Part shown: one piece after another, positions 34,884-45,962 of the stretch
Numbering within the stretch: position 1 is the stretch's first letter
Layout of the letters: the number at the start of each line of letters is the position of its first letter
NCBI GenBank assembly: GCA_007570785.1
Contig: ML664161.1
Span: 11,546,927-11,610,926, forward strand
DNA: 64,000 bases
Source: Antilocapra americana
Lineage: Eukaryota; Chordata; Mammalia; Artiodactyla; Antilocapridae
Direction: 5' to 3'
Position numbers and translations under genes: made by a program
Notes under the pieces: generated by a model
Told to the model about the DNA's origin: nothing
Seen by the model: only the letters and a program-made list of their open reading frames with translations
Database searches by the model: none

Positions 34884-35107
34884 GGGCTTCCTAGGTGGCG
34901 CAGTAGTAAAGAATCTTCCTGCCAATGGAAGAGACACAAGAGACAAGGAAGGGTTCAATCCCTGGGTCGGGAAGAACCTCTGGAGGAAGAAATGGCAACC
35001 CACTCCAGTATTTTTGCCTGGACATCCATGGACAGAGGAGCCTAGATGGCTACAGTCTGTGGGGTCATAAAGAGTTGGACATGACTGAACAACTGAACAC
35101 ATACATG
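34884..35107 (+). mobile_element. Bov-tA SINE, full length
   Basis: Head gggcttcctaggtggcgcag and body to aactgaacaactgaacacat. The head contains an extra agagacacaag-like block, as in some other copies. Confidence 0.93.
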
Positions 35108-35137
35108 GTAAACATATTTATATGTTTATATAAATGT

Positions 35138-35168
35138 ATACACACACACACACACACAGACACACACA
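35138..35168. repeat. (CA)n microsatellite
   Basis: About 15 ca units with one ga interruption, directly between two SINE-type elements. Confidence 0.9.
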
Positions 35169-35172
35169 TTAT

Positions 35173-35792
35173 GGGCTTCCCTGGTGGCTCAGTGGTAAGG
35201 AATCTGCATGCCTATTCAAAAGACAGGTTCTATTTCTGGGTGGAGAAGATCTACTGAGAAGGAAATGGAAATCAACCCTAGACGGCATATTAAAAGCAGA
35301 GACATTACTTTGTCAACAAAGGTCTGTCTAGTCAAGGCTATGGTTTTACCAGTGGTCATGTATGGATGTGAAAGTTGGACTATAAAGAAAGCTGAACACT
35401 GAGGAATTGATGCTTTTGAACTGTGGTGTTGGAGAAGACTCTTGAGAGTCCCTTGGACTGCAAAGAGATCCAACCAGTCCATCCTAAAGGAATTCAGGCT
35501 TGGGTGTTCTTTGGAAGGACTGATGTTGAAGCTGAAGCTCCAATATTTTGGCCACCTGATGTGAAGAGCTGACTCATTTAAAAAGACTCTAATGTTCCTG
35601 ATGTTGGGAAAGATTGAAGGTAGGAGGAAAAGGGGACGACAGAGCATGAGATGGCAGGATGGCATCACTGACTGAATGGACATGAGTTTGGATAAACTCA
35701 AGGTGTTGGTGATGGACAGGGAGTCCTGGTGTACTGTGGCTCATGTGGTTGCAAAGAGTCGGACATGCCTAAGCGACTGAACTGAATTGAAC
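35173..35792 (+). mobile_element. Chimera: Bov-tA 5' half joined to BovB 3' half
   Basis: 35173-35276 is a Bov-tA head and first part of the body (gggcttccctggtggctcag to aaggaaatggaaatcaaccc). From 35277 it is BovB (agacggcatattaaaagcag) to the BovB 3' end (cgactgaactgaattgaac). The join lies in caaccc, which both parents carry near that point. It may be one chimeric retrocopy, or a SINE recombined with a BovB. No clear target duplication was found. Confidence 0.85.
35277..35402 (+). pseudogene. BovB C-terminal remnant within the chimera
   Basis: The frame covering 35208-35402 reads from SINE-derived codons into SRDITLSTKVCLVKAMVLP and VMYGCESWTIKKAEH, and stops at tga 35400-35402. The BovB blocks match those at 694-951 and 30558-30815. 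It is a short fragment without catalytic residues and has no sign of expression. Confidence 0.82.
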
Positions 35793-36576
35793 CATAATCT
35801 GTACCTTCATTGAGTTGCTACTTTTATTCTGGCTTGATGGAAGAAATGCAATTTTTGTTGGTTTGATGTTAGTGGGTACTCACTGATCACATAGTTGTTG
35901 CTGAAAGCTAGCCTAGTTGTTTTTATTTTTTTTATTGTAACAAATTCAATAAAGCCAGCTGTTTTTAAAATCAGACCGCAATGACATTTTATTTTCCACT
36001 GACTCTTCCTTTCAAAAAAATTTCTCTATAGTATGCAATGCTGCTGATAACATTTTATGCATAGTAGAAATTCTTCCTAAATTGGAATCAATTTTCTCAA
36101 ACCCTGCCACTGCTTTATACAAGAACTAAGCTTATATAATATTTTAAATTCTTTGTTGTTATTTTGGTAATCATCACAGTATGTTCACTAGCAATAGATT
36201 CCATTTCAAGAGACTACTTTCTTTGCTCATCCATAAGAAAAATTTTCTCATTCATTAGTATTTTGACATGAGACTCAGCACTTCAGTCTCAGCTTCAGGC
36301 TCCACTTCTAATTATGGTTCTTTTGCAATTTTTATCACATCTGCAATTATTTCCTCCACTAAAGTGTTCCTCCTCCATCAATGAGGGTTGGAATCAGCTT
36401 CTTCCAAGCTCCTGTTAAATTTGATATTTTGTCTTCTTCCCTTGAATCATGCCTGTTCTTAATGGCATCATAATGGTGAATCCTTTTCAAAAAGTTTTCA
36501 ATTTTCTTTGCCCAGATCCCACATCCAACAGAGAAATAACTACTTATAGCAGCTATAACCTTACAAAATATATTTC

Positions 36577-36948
36577 TTAAATAATAAAATTTAAATTAAA
36601 TTTACTCTTTGAGCCAAGGGTTTCAGGATATGTTGTTTTAGCAGGCTTGGAAACAATGTCAATCCCATATACATCTCCATCTTGGGTCACCAGGTGCATT
36701 GTCAATGAGCAGGTATATTTTGAAAGGGATCTTTTTATCTGAGTAGTAGATTTCAAAAGTGGACTTAAAATTTTCAATAAACCATGTTGTACCAATGACA
36801 TATATGCTCTCATCCATGCTTTGTTTTTCCATTTATAGAGCACAGACAGAGTTGATTTAGCATAATTCTTAAGGGCTCTAGAATTTTTGGAATAGTGAAT
36901 GAACATTGGCTTCAACTTAGAGTCACCAGAAGCATTAGTTCCTAGCAA
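36577..36948 (-). pseudogene. Tigger1 transposase (DDE domain) remnant
   Basis: An open frame of 123 codons begins [20 protein letters not shown] and continues with [16 protein letters not shown] and KAWMRAYM, matching the DDE core of Tigger/TIGD1-type transposases. A frameshift then takes the reading out of phase. The block LLIDNAPG, which contains a catalytic aspartate, is still encoded near 36690-36711 in another frame. The helix-turn-helix DNA-binding part lies further right and is broken. The enzyme would have cut the transposon ends; this copy is dead. Confidence 0.88.
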
Positions 36949-36975
36949 GAGACTCAGTCTATCTTTTAAAGTTTT

Positions 36976-37086
36976 TTTTTTTTTTCTTCAAATTTTCTTT
37001 ACTTTATTGTGTTGGTTTTGCCATACAGTGACATGAAACTGCCATGGGTCTACATATGCTCCCCCTCCAGAACCCCCGTCCCTCAG
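36976..37086 (-). mobile_element. L1 3' tip (111 bp) inserted in Tigger1
   Basis: The reverse poly-A (t run), then 'tgtgttggttttgccataca' and 'ctccccctccagaaccccc', the ruminant L1 3' end also seen at 40330-40420. A perfect 14-bp direct repeat tcttttaaagtttt flanks it (36962-36975 and 37087-37100). A severely 5'-truncated but complete insertion. Confidence 0.94.
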
Positions 37087-37211
37087 TCTTTTAAAGTTTT
37101 GAAGCCAGGCATTGACCTCCTCTTTAGCTATGAAAACCCTAGATGGCATATTTTTTTTCTACTTTGAAAACCTGTTATATAGTGTCATCACCTTCATTAG
37201 CTATCTTTTGC

Positions 37212-37372
37212 TGTTCAGTTGCTCAGTTGTGTCCACCTCTTTACAACTCCATGGACTGCAGCACTCCAGGCTTCCCTGTACTTCACCATCTCCTGGAGCT
37301 TGCTCAAACTCATGTCCATTGAGTTGGTGATGCCATCCAACTATCTCATCCTCTGTCTTCTTCTGGATGACT
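37212..37372 (-). mobile_element. BovB 3' tip inserted in Tigger1
   Basis: 'gttcagttgctcagttgtgt' to 'ctatctcatcctctgtcttc' is the last 160 bp of BovB in reverse. Tigger1 resumes with tggatgacttgc. The likely duplication is short (atctt/tcttc-like) and not certain. Confidence 0.9.
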
Positions 37373-38224
37373 TGCTATAGCATCTACATTGGCACTTGCT
37401 GCTTCACCTTGCATTTTTATGTTATAGTGATAGCTTCTCTCCTTAAACCCCATGAACCATTCTCTGCTATCCTCAGACTTGTATCTGCAGGCTTTTCATC
37501 TCTCTCAGTCTCCGCAGAACTGAAGAGAGTTAGGGACTTAATCTGGATTAGGCTTTGATTTAAGGCAAAGTTAGGGTTGGCTTGATCTTTTAATCCAGAT
37601 CACTAAAACTTTCTCCACATCAGCAGTAAATACTGATATCACTGTTTTGCTCTTCTATCATTTATGTGTTCAGTAGAGTAGCATTCTTAGTTTCCTTCCA
37701 AAAATTTTACTTTGCATTCACAACTTGCTATTTTGGTTCAAGAGTCCTAGCTTCCTTTTTCACTAAGCTTAAACATGTCTAGCTTTTGATTAAAGCGAGA
37801 GACATGAGACTCTTCACTTTAACTCCTAGAGGTCATTGTAGGGTTATTAATTGGCCTAATGTCAAGATTGTTCTATCTTAGGCAGCAGGGAGGCTTATGA
37901 AGAGGAAGAAAGATGAGGAAATGGCAATTCAGGACACACACAACATTTATAGATTCAGTTTGGTGTCTTACATGGGAGCAGTTCAAGACACACCAAAATA
38001 GTTATAGTAGTAACATCAAAGATCACTGATCACAGATCACCATAACAAATATAATAATAATTTAAATTACTGTGAGAATCACCAGTGTAACATAGAGATA
38101 ATTGTGAGTAAATGCTGTTGGATAAAGATCACCAATAGATTTGCTCATTGTAAGATTGTCACAAACCTTCAGTTTGTAAAAATTACAGTATCTGCAAAGT
38201 GCAATGGAAGGAGGTATGCCTGTA

Positions 38225-38615
38225 TTATAAAGATTTGTGTTGAGATTTATCACTAATAATATATTTTATTTTGGTAAACTGCCATTTTAATAACTATTAC
38301 TCAATTCTTATGTATCTATATAGATGTAAAATAAAGCTATGGAATGCTATTTTTATGTTTGATGTATTTATATTTAATTAGACATCTTCCACTTTTGACA
38401 TATGGGACTTGAAATATTAGTTTTTGCCAACTCAACTAAACTCTCAACTAAATTTAATTCTTTAAAAAATATATAGTTTATTTTTGAGTTTCTTAAAATA
38501 TCATTGGAGTATGCATGCACACATTCATGGTCATAGGTTCCCATGTAGAGATCTATTTTTTAATGGCCTAAATTTATCAAAGTTACTGGGTATATCAAAA
38601 TCATTGAATATATTT
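38225..38615. other. Unique AT-rich DNA
   Basis: I see no feature I can support. Confidence 0.45.
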
Positions 38616-39200
38616 GTCTCCTTTGCTGTTTTAATTATCACCACGCAACAAATCATTCCAAACTGAGTGCCTTAAAACAATAATAAAATTGTGTATTACC
38701 TCTCATGGTTTTCATGGGTCAGCAATTTGGAGAGGGTGTTACAGAAATGGCTTTTCTTCTCTTCATCATGTCAGAGGCTTCAGTTGGGAAGATTTGATGG
38801 CTGGGGTGACTCAACAGCTGGAGGCTGGATCATCCAGAGGTATTTTCACTGGTATATTTGACAGTCGATGCTGGGAGTCCTGACCTGGGCTGTCAGTTGG
38901 AATATTTATACATGGTCTCTTCCTGTGGGCTTCCTCACAGCATGGCAGCAAGATTCTGGAAGCAAATGTCCCCAGAAAGCCAGTTGAAGTTTTACTGCCT
39001 TTTATTACCTAGCCTCAGAACTCACATGATGTCATTTATGCCATTTTTACAAGTCTTACCAATTTCAAGGAATGGAAGGAGCTGTCATTGACACCACTTG
39101 TTATTAGTAGGAGTATCAAAATCACATTGTAAGAAGAGCATAGATGATAGTAAATGTTTTTATAGCCATCACTGGAAAACACAGTCTTCTATATTGATAG
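38616..39200 (-). mobile_element. Ancient LTR-like repeat, antisense (MLT1-like)
   Basis: 'caccacgcaacaaatcattc', 'tgggcttcctcacagcatgg', 'cctcagaactcacatgatgt', 'aatcacattgtaagaagagc' and 'ccatcactggaaaacacagt' follow a well-known mammalian repeat in reverse. I place it with the MLT1-like group but the family name is uncertain. The 77-codon frame at 38858-39091 lies inside and is incidental. Confidence 0.5.
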
Positions 39201-39660
39201 AAAAAAGCAAAGTTCATAATCAGCCATAATTGATTCTTCTTAATGTATTTTGCACAGCACTGATTTTTTATTCTATCAATAATCTTGGAATCTGGAGCAG
39301 AACCAACATCTCAAATGAACCATGGCATCAACATGGAATGCCATTGCATTGTACCTTTTACAGAGGATCCTAGTATCACCTTTCAATTCATTGTACACAT
39401 GATCATTGTTCTGTTCTTTAGAACCTGGCCAAAAAAAGCAAACAAAACAATGCTTAGCTATAGTAGCTAAGCAGTCAACAGAAAAAAAAATGTCTCATTG
39501 CTACCCAGAAGAAGTGTGGAACAACAGTAGTACTGATTTGTACCAATTAATAAGAATATTGTTATAGCTGCCCCACTCACACATTTTGTGGGCTCCTCTT
39601 TGTGCACTGGTCTTGAATAGAAATTCTCAAATTATTATCCCTTGACCTCTTTAGAATCAT
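39201..39660. other. Unique DNA
   Basis: No assigned feature. 39615-39640 may be the left tip of the MER5-like element at 39905. Confidence 0.4.
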
Positions 39661-39664
39661 TGAG

Positions 39665-39800
39665 CTCAAGGGTCAGCCATCTACAGCTAATAGACTAATT
39701 CTGGCCTAGAGTCTATATAGCCAGTTTACTAAAATAGCTTTTACATATTTTAAAACATGTAAAAATCAAAACAAAAAAACAAGACAAGATAAAGATAAAT
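39665..39800 (+). mobile_element. Old interspersed repeat, same type as 30015-30115
   Basis: 'gggtcagccatctacagcta', 'ctaattctggcctagagtct' and 'agcttttacatattttaaaa' match the central part of the unresolved 'caaactatggcccgcgggcc' family. It may be nested between the two MER5-like parts. Confidence 0.4.
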
Positions 39801-39904
39801 GTGATGGAGAATACCAAAGCTTAAAGTGTTTATTCTTACAATATTTATTTATTATAAGATTATTTAAAGAGAAAAGCTTGTTGGTTTTCTTATCTAGCAT
39901 ACTT

Positions 39905-40035
39905 AATTAAAATGCAATTTCCTGTTTTATCACAGACTTGCTGAATCTGAATTAGGGGGGAAAGGAGTATATGAATCTTTGAAAAGTTCCCCTGAAAATT
40001 TTTTTATGTCTGCTAAGTTTTGAAAACCACTAATT
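39905..40035 (+). mobile_element. MER5-like (hAT-Charlie) MITE, diverged
   Basis: 'ttgctgaatctgaattaggg', 'tgaatctttgaaaagttccc' and the terminal 'taagttttgaaaaccactaa' follow the right part of MER5A. Confidence 0.5.
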
Positions 40036-40125
40036 TTGATTTTCTACAAATACCTGGAAACATGCTTTTTTTGGCTAATTTAACTAATTAGCTGATTTTT
40101 CTTATTATATTTTTCTATATAAAAC

Positions 40126-40222
40126 ACCTGGGAGATGCCATGGATAGAGGAGCATGGCAGGCTACAGTCCACAGGATTCCAAGAGTTGGACACAATTTAG
40201 TGACTAAAGCACCACCACCATG
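40126..40222 (+). mobile_element. Bov-tA SINE 3' part
   Basis: 'ccatggatagaggagcatgg' to 'actaaagcaccaccaccatg'. The head and first body half are missing. Confidence 0.88.
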
Positions 40223-40298
40223 AAACTGTTCATTACAGTGGGCTTTGATGTATCATAGCCAAAAAACCTCGAGTTGGAAAGTAATTGAATATTCTTTT

Positions 40299-41126
40299 TT
40301 TAAAATGTTTTTAAAATTTTATTTATTTATTTTCTTTACATTATCGTGTTGGTTTTGCCATACATTAACATGAATCCGCCATGGGTATACATGTGTTCCC
40401 CTTCCAGAACCCCCCTCCCACCTCCCTCCTGATTCCATCTCTCTGGGTCATCCTGGTGCACCAGCCCTGAGCACCCTGTATCAAGCGTCAAACCTGGGCT
40501 GGCGATTGATTTCACATATGATAATTTACATATTTCAATGCCGTCCTCCCATATCATACCACCCTTGCCCTCTCCTACAGAGTCCAAAAGACTGTTCTAT
40601 ACATCTTTGTCTCTTCTGCTGTCTCGCATACAAGGTTATCATTACCATCTTTCTAAATTCCATATATATGCATTAATATACTGTATTGTTGTTTTTCCTT
40701 CTGGCTTACTTCCCTCTGGATAATAGGCTCCAGTTTCATCCACCTCAGTAGAACTGATTCAAATGTATTCTTTTTAATGGCTGAGTAATATTCCATGGTG
40801 TATATGTACCACAGCTTTCTTATTCATTCGTCTGCTGATGGACATCTAGGTTGCTTCCACATCCTGGCTATTGTAAACAATGCAGCGATAAACATTGGGG
40901 TACACATGTCTATTTCAGTTCTGGTTTCCTCGGTGTGTATGCCCAGCAGTGGGATTGCTGGGTCATACGGCAGTTCTATTTCCAGTTTTTTAAGGAATCT
41001 CCACACTGTTCTCCATAGTGGCTGTGCTAGTTTGCATTCCCACCAACAGTGTACGAAGGTTCCCTTTTTCCCACATCCTCTCCAACATTTATTGCTTATA
41101 GACTTTTGGATGGCAGCCATTCTGAA
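40299..41126 (-). mobile_element. Ruminant L1 3' part, antisense, 0.83 kb
   Basis: It runs from the reverse poly-A through the 3'UTR (ccatgggtatacatgtgttc, ggtgcaccagccctgagcac) into the ORF2 end. It is the least diverged L1 in the window. Likely duplicated target: tgaatattctttt (40286-40298) and tgaagattctttt (41123-41135), one mismatch and low complexity. 5'-truncated. Confidence 0.93.
40824..41120 (-). pseudogene. L1 ORF2 C-terminal fragment
   Basis: A frame of 98 codons with blocks typical of the L1 ORF2 C-terminus: [20 protein letters not shown] (the Cys/His-containing region), [31 protein letters not shown] and [20 protein letters not shown]. It then meets a premature stop where the live protein would continue. 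Endonuclease and polymerase are absent because of 5' truncation. Confidence 0.92.
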
Positions 41127-41350
41127 GATTCTTTTAAAGTTTGGTCTTTGAAGTTTTTTGACATTTTTCTAATGTAGTGTTCTTGAAGACTATAAATCCC
41201 TTTTTAAATTAATTGTTAAATTCTAGAAAGTATTTCCTTAAATATCAAGGTTGTGCACAACTTTGTTTTTTGTCACCCACATGGGCAATATGCTGTTATA
41301 AAGGATTAAACTATACTGTATTTCTTATGTGGCATACTTAGCAGTTATTA

Positions 41351-41566
41351 GGACTTCCCTGGTGGCTCAGCGGGTAAAGAGTCTGCCTGCAATGTAGGAG
41401 ACCCGGGTTCCATCCCTAGGTCAGGAAGATCCCCTGGAGAAGGAAATGGTTATCCACTCCAGTACTCTTGCCTGGAAAATCCCATCAATGGAGAAAACTG
41501 GTTCGTCCATGGCTACAGTTCATGGGGTCATAAAGAATTGGACATGACTAAGTGACTTCACTTTCT
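41351..41566 (+). mobile_element. Bov-tA SINE with perfect 13-bp target duplication
   Basis: Head ggacttccctggtggctcag and body to gtgacttcactttc. The direct repeat ttagcagttatta (41338-41350 and 41567-41579) has no mismatch, so this is probably among the younger insertions here. A short extra block (cgtccatgg region, 41500-41512) is present in the body. Confidence 0.96.
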
Positions 41567-41579
41567 TTAGCAGTTATTA

Positions 41580-43790
41580 AGTGATGTTGTAGAAAAATAA
41601 TTAACAAAATGAAAAACGGGCACAATGAAAGTAAAATTTAAGCATTTTATAAAACAATGTATAATGTACTTCCATTTGTGTCAAATAGCTATGTATATTT
41701 ATTTGTCTATAGCTCTTTATCCATCTATGTATCTATCTACTTATGTATCCACATGCCTCTCTATTTAATAACTATAAGATAGAAGGATATAGAAAGGATA
41801 TTAAGACAAAGAATAGGATATACCAATGTGTTAATAGTGAACTTGCGAATTTTATATATCTTCATTTTTCTACTGTAATAAATAAAAAGAATGTTATATG
41901 AAAAAAATAAAATAATGTTTAAAATCTCAAATTTTGTAATTTCCTGAATGGAAGACTTTAAAGCCTCTATTTTACATAGAAAGTCTTCAAAATTGGTAAA
42001 AAAATATCTTAACAAGTCACTTTCAGTTGAGGTGTGAATGTGATTTTCAGAAGGCATGACTGAAATGTCTAAAGTAGTAATGATTATGTTTTCCAATTAG
42101 GACAACAATCTAGGGTCAACCTTCTAAATGATTTACTAAGTATCAGTTTCAAGCTGATATTATGAATCAATGTGCTAACATGTTTGACCCAATTGAAATG
42201 ACCAAGTAAAAAGGGAAAAAGTACAGCTTGGATTCATTGTTTCTAAGGCTGTGGAAGGAAGTTATATTTGAAAGGTATTTCATGCTGATACTAATAAAAT
42301 GTCTGTGTTCTCCTTCCCTTCTTATAAATTTTTTTTTTTTCAATTGATAGTGGATGTTAAGGCTACATATCTCAAGGTAAAGTTAAAGCAGAGTTTTAGG
42401 TAATAAAACAAAATTGCACTTAAGTAGCTTTTGTTTTTCTTTTAACTTTGGTATGAAGATATCTTTTAAGTGCTGTAATCAAAATATTGTGTTACATCTT
42501 TGTTACCTCAAGATACCTAGCAAAAATGCTGCAAAATATTTTTTAAGTTTTTCCTAGCTGTTATCTTTCTATGATCACATTCTTTTTTCCCTAGTTTCTT
42601 CTTCCTTAGAACTAGTGATGTCTAGTAACAATTCAGACTGATCCAAAGCCTTATTGCTTATTATTCTTGGCTTCAAACATTTTGTTGCAAGCATCTCAAA
42701 CTATTTTAAATTTTTTGAATTTAAGATCATTTTTCATAAACCTACGTCTTACATCAGACTTTTTCTCAAATGCGCTCCCCATATTTAATTCATTTAGAAA
42801 ACTCAGAGGTGTCTGCAGGGCCCAAAATGAAACATTTTATTTTTTTGGTGTGAAATTTTCTTGTTTAGATTCTTGAAATATTACTTCTTTGGTATCACAG
42901 ATCCCCCAGATCCTACTTTGTGGTGCCACTATTATATTCAGTAATTTGTCCCCCCCCCCCCACTATGGAATGGTACTTATCAGGTTACATTGCACTCGTT
43001 TTCTCTGTTAGAGCTGAAAAAAGTCTCTATCTTCTGTACATGGACTCTCTAGCAATGACCACCTCAAATGCACCCTGAAAATGCTTATTTCACCAGTGAA
43101 TCAATGTTTCCCATCATAGCTCTTTTTGCATTAAACATTCTGACCTGATATACAATTCTCAGACTACAGTTCAAGCCAATTTGTTTTATCCCCACATTTT
43201 AAATAGAAAATGCCTGTGACACTAATTTCCATTTCATCTCAGAGATAATTGAATAAAGAATACAGCCAGGAGTATTTGGACTTAAATATTGAGTTTGATA
43301 GGCTCATTTATTGTGGCTGAGCCACACTTTAATAGAAATGATGAGCCCTGGCCTCAGTGGAGTGGGAGATGGAGACAAACACAAGTAGTAGAGAGGAATA
43401 TTTTGATTGAAGCATAGTTTTGGGAGGACAATAAGAAGGCTGCTGAGGTGGTTGTATTTGTACCCACTGTATTTAACTTTCTAAGTTGGCGCCTACTGTG
43501 TTGCTTGTAAAAGTGATAGTTATATAGCTCTGCTAAATATTTCAGTCTAGGTCTGGGAATAAGGATGTCTGTCTGATATCAGGTTTAGCCAGTAAGTAGC
43601 AGAACCATATGTCACTGATTGGTTGGTACTGTCCCAGCTTACACTTGACGTAGGTCAATTGATGATTTTTAATCATGTTAGTGCCTCCCCCTTTCACTCT
43701 CAAAAGTGTCTTAGTGAGGATGATAAGTAAGACATCACATTAGAAATGGCTCATCTCCTAAAGGGAGATTAATAATAAATCAGAATAGTC
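41580..43790. other. 2.2 kb of unique AT-rich DNA
   Basis: No repeat family or gene is recognised. The part 42600-43200 has mixed composition and might be a very old element. It contains the (C)12 run at 42950-42961. The frame at 41761-42096 (minus) has no motif. Confidence 0.45.
42950..42961. repeat. (C)12 homopolymer
   Basis: Twelve consecutive C bases, unusual in this AT-rich setting and prone to length errors in sequencing. Confidence 0.9.
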
Positions 43791-43794
43791 GGAG

Positions 43795-44030
43795 ATAATA
43801 TTCATTGAATGCTGCTAAATATATTTTCACATTTAATCCTTACAGCAACCCTGTGGGAAGTTACTTTTATTATCATGATTCCATTCTTACAGAAGTAGAA
43901 AGTGAGGCACAAAAAAGTTCAGAAATATGTAAAGCCAAATAGTTAATAAGCAGAAGAGGTAAGATTCAAATGTAATCTGGTTTTCAGAACTTATAAGGTC
44001 AAAGGTTATACCACACTGCCTCCTGGTTAA
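43795..44030 (-). mobile_element. MIR SINE, antisense, nearly full length
   Basis: 'catttaatccttacagcaac', 'cctgtgggaagttactttta', 'agaaagtgaggcacaaaaaa' and 'ttataccacactgcctcctg' follow reverse MIR. Confidence 0.78.
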
Positions 44031-44084
44031 AAAGAAGAAAAAAAACGTATGTGGAGAAGCAGATCATTGGGAGTTGTATCATTC

Positions 44085-44168
44085 TTCTTTTCTTCCAGTC
44101 CATCTTCTCTTCCTTTCTTCCTCCCTCCATCCCTTGCTTCCTTCCTTCTTTCTTTCCTTCCTTCCTTC
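44085..44168. repeat. (TTCC)n / pyrimidine-rich simple repeat
   Basis: Runs of ttcc, ctcc and ttct over about 80 bases on the + strand. Confidence 0.88.
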
Positions 44169-44290
44169 CATAAATGTTTATTGAGTATCTGTTATGTGTC
44201 AGGCACTGTCCTAGGCACTAGAAGCACATCAGAAAACAAAACAAAATCATCACACCTAGGGAGTTTGCGTTTCAGGAATTGCATATTTCT
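44169..44290 (-). mobile_element. L2 LINE 3' end, antisense
   Basis: 'taaatgtttattgagtatct', 'tcaggcactgtcctaggcac' and 'gagtttgcgtttcaggaatt' follow reverse L2. Confidence 0.7.
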
Positions 44291-44341
44291 ATTGTGTTTT
44301 CATGGTGCCATTTTGCAAATATTTTGATGAAAGTCAATGTT

Positions 44342-44699
44342 GTTGTTGTTCAGTCACTATGTCCCATCCGACTCTTTGTGAGCCAATGGACTACAGCACA
44401 CCAGGCTCCTCTGTCCGCCACTATCTGCCAGAGTATGCTCAAATTCTTGTCCATTGAATCAGTGATGCTATCTAAATATATCATCCTCTGCTACGCTCTT
44501 CTCCTCTTGCCTTTAATTTTTCCCAGCATCAGTGTCTTTTCCAATGAGTCAGCTCTTTGTATCAGGTGGCCAAAAATAATAGAGCTTCAGTATCAGTCCT
44601 TCCAATGAATATTCAGAGTCGATTTCCTTCAGGATTGACTGGTTTGATCTTCTTGCAGTCCAGGCAACCCTCAAGAGTCTTCTTCAGCACCAATCACCA
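44342..44699 (-). mobile_element. BovB LINE 3' end, antisense, 0.36 kb
   Basis: It begins with tgttgttgttcagtcactat and ends with 'gagtcttcttcagcaccaat'. Direct repeats aagtcaatgtt (44331-44341) and aagtcagtgtt (44700-44710) differ at one base. The 3' tail is gtt-rich rather than the gttca type. Confidence 0.94.
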
Positions 44700-44710
44700 A
44701 AGTCAGTGTT

Positions 44711-45739
44711 AATTCCTGTGTATACTGTGAAACAAAAAAAATAAGTTTGGTTGGTGATTAGAGTGGAAGGAGTCAGCCATGAATGTACTATACATCATGG
44801 ATGAACAATATCCATTCCCATAAGCTTTAGCTTTGGACAGTCTTTTAATTCAGGAAACCTTTATGGAGTGCCCATTGGGTGTCAGTCTCTCTGGTGAGCT
44901 TTCTTCTGGAGCAGGCTAACACATCACTCTCACAGCAGCAAGAAGAGAACTGCATCTCTATCTTTCTATTATTTTTAAGTGGAATTAATCCTATGATGTA
45001 TAAGCAAAATTAATCATTTTCTAATTGTTAATTTTTCTTGATAAACACCAAACATAAACAGACATATACACTTTGTCCCCAGTGGCCAGGTTTCAGGGAA
45101 ATTAAAGTACTTAAAGCTAAATTATTAACAAGCCTTTAACTCTCTTACACAACCATGTTTAGAGAAAAGCTCTCAGGTAGAATTTTAATGTCATGGTTCC
45201 TTGGAGTCTATTTAGATATGGCCTTGGCATATCCTACCAGGGGGCTGTGACCCCATTAGATGTGGTCCATTTAGCAATAGTCCTATTTGCAATGTCCCTT
45301 CCAGCACATGCACTGAAGGGGATCAAGCTTTCTGTCATAATCATGTAGTTTGAGTGTGTACTGCAAAACAAATAAATAAGACATTGGAGAATTGTACTGA
45401 GCCTGTCATGCAATGTTTGGGACATTTTAATTACCAAAAAAATTTAGTTGTTTTCCACTCCCACTACTTTTAAACCATTTGGGAAATATTATGCAGATGC
45501 AACTTGAATGCAACTGTTTGTAGCTCCATTAAAGGTTAAATTTACATAAAAATTAATTCATTAAATCGAAGCTGTACTGTATTGAGGATGCATTATATTG
45601 TGATTGACCAAAACTCCATTTTGTTAATTAACATGGGACTTAGTCACATTTAGATAATACTGGTAAATAGATATCAGGAGACCCTATGAAAAAATGGAGG
45701 AGGTCAAGCCATCTGGATACTATTTGGTTAAGTTTGTAG
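44711..45739. other. Unique DNA
   Basis: I see no gene or repeat that I can support. 44860-44900 weakly resembles an L2 or MIR scrap. Confidence 0.45.
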
Positions 45740-45954
45740 TCTTCAAACTGAAAGTTGCTCAGTTGTGTCCAACTCTTTGTGACCCCATGGACTGTAATCT
45801 GCCAGGCTTTTCTGTCCATGGAATTCTCCAGGCCAGAATACTGGAGTGGATAACCATTCCCTTCTCCAGGGGATCTTCCCAACCCAGAGATCAAACCCAG
45901 GTCTCCCACATTGCAGGCAGATTCTTTATTTTCTGAGCCACCAGGAAAACCATG
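45740..45954 (-). mobile_element. Bov-tA SINE, antisense
   Basis: Reverse body and head ending ctgagccaccaggaaaacc. The 8-bp direct repeat gtttgtag (45732-45739 and 45955-45962) flanks it. Confidence 0.93.
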
Positions 45955-45962
45955 GTTTGTAG

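Larger units (their letters stand above)
35865..38222 (-). mobile_element. Tigger1 (pogo-like) DNA transposon with nested insertions
   Basis: A long match, by memory of the consensus, with transposase coding on the minus strand. The right end is the terminal inverted repeat gaggtatgcctg (38211-38222) followed by TA, the pogo/Tigger target dinucleotide. The left end fades near 35865 and its inverted repeat is not seen. Two later insertions sit at 36976-37086 (L1) and 37212-37372 (BovB). The spacing of blocks is otherwise close to full length, about 2.1 kb once insertions are removed. Confidence 0.9.

Noticed and set aside
35138..35168. Regular short repeats considered as CRISPR-like
   Set aside because: Plain (CA)n microsatellite in a mammalian genome; no spacers.
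40437..40640. Balanced-composition sequence considered as an exon near 40.5 kb
   Set aside because: It is the 3'UTR of the antisense ruminant L1, also present in sense at 52385-52735.
44049..44327. Plus-strand frame rich in Phe, Ser, Pro and Leu, resembling a signal or membrane segment
   Set aside because: The residues come from the (TTCC)n tract at 44085-44168.
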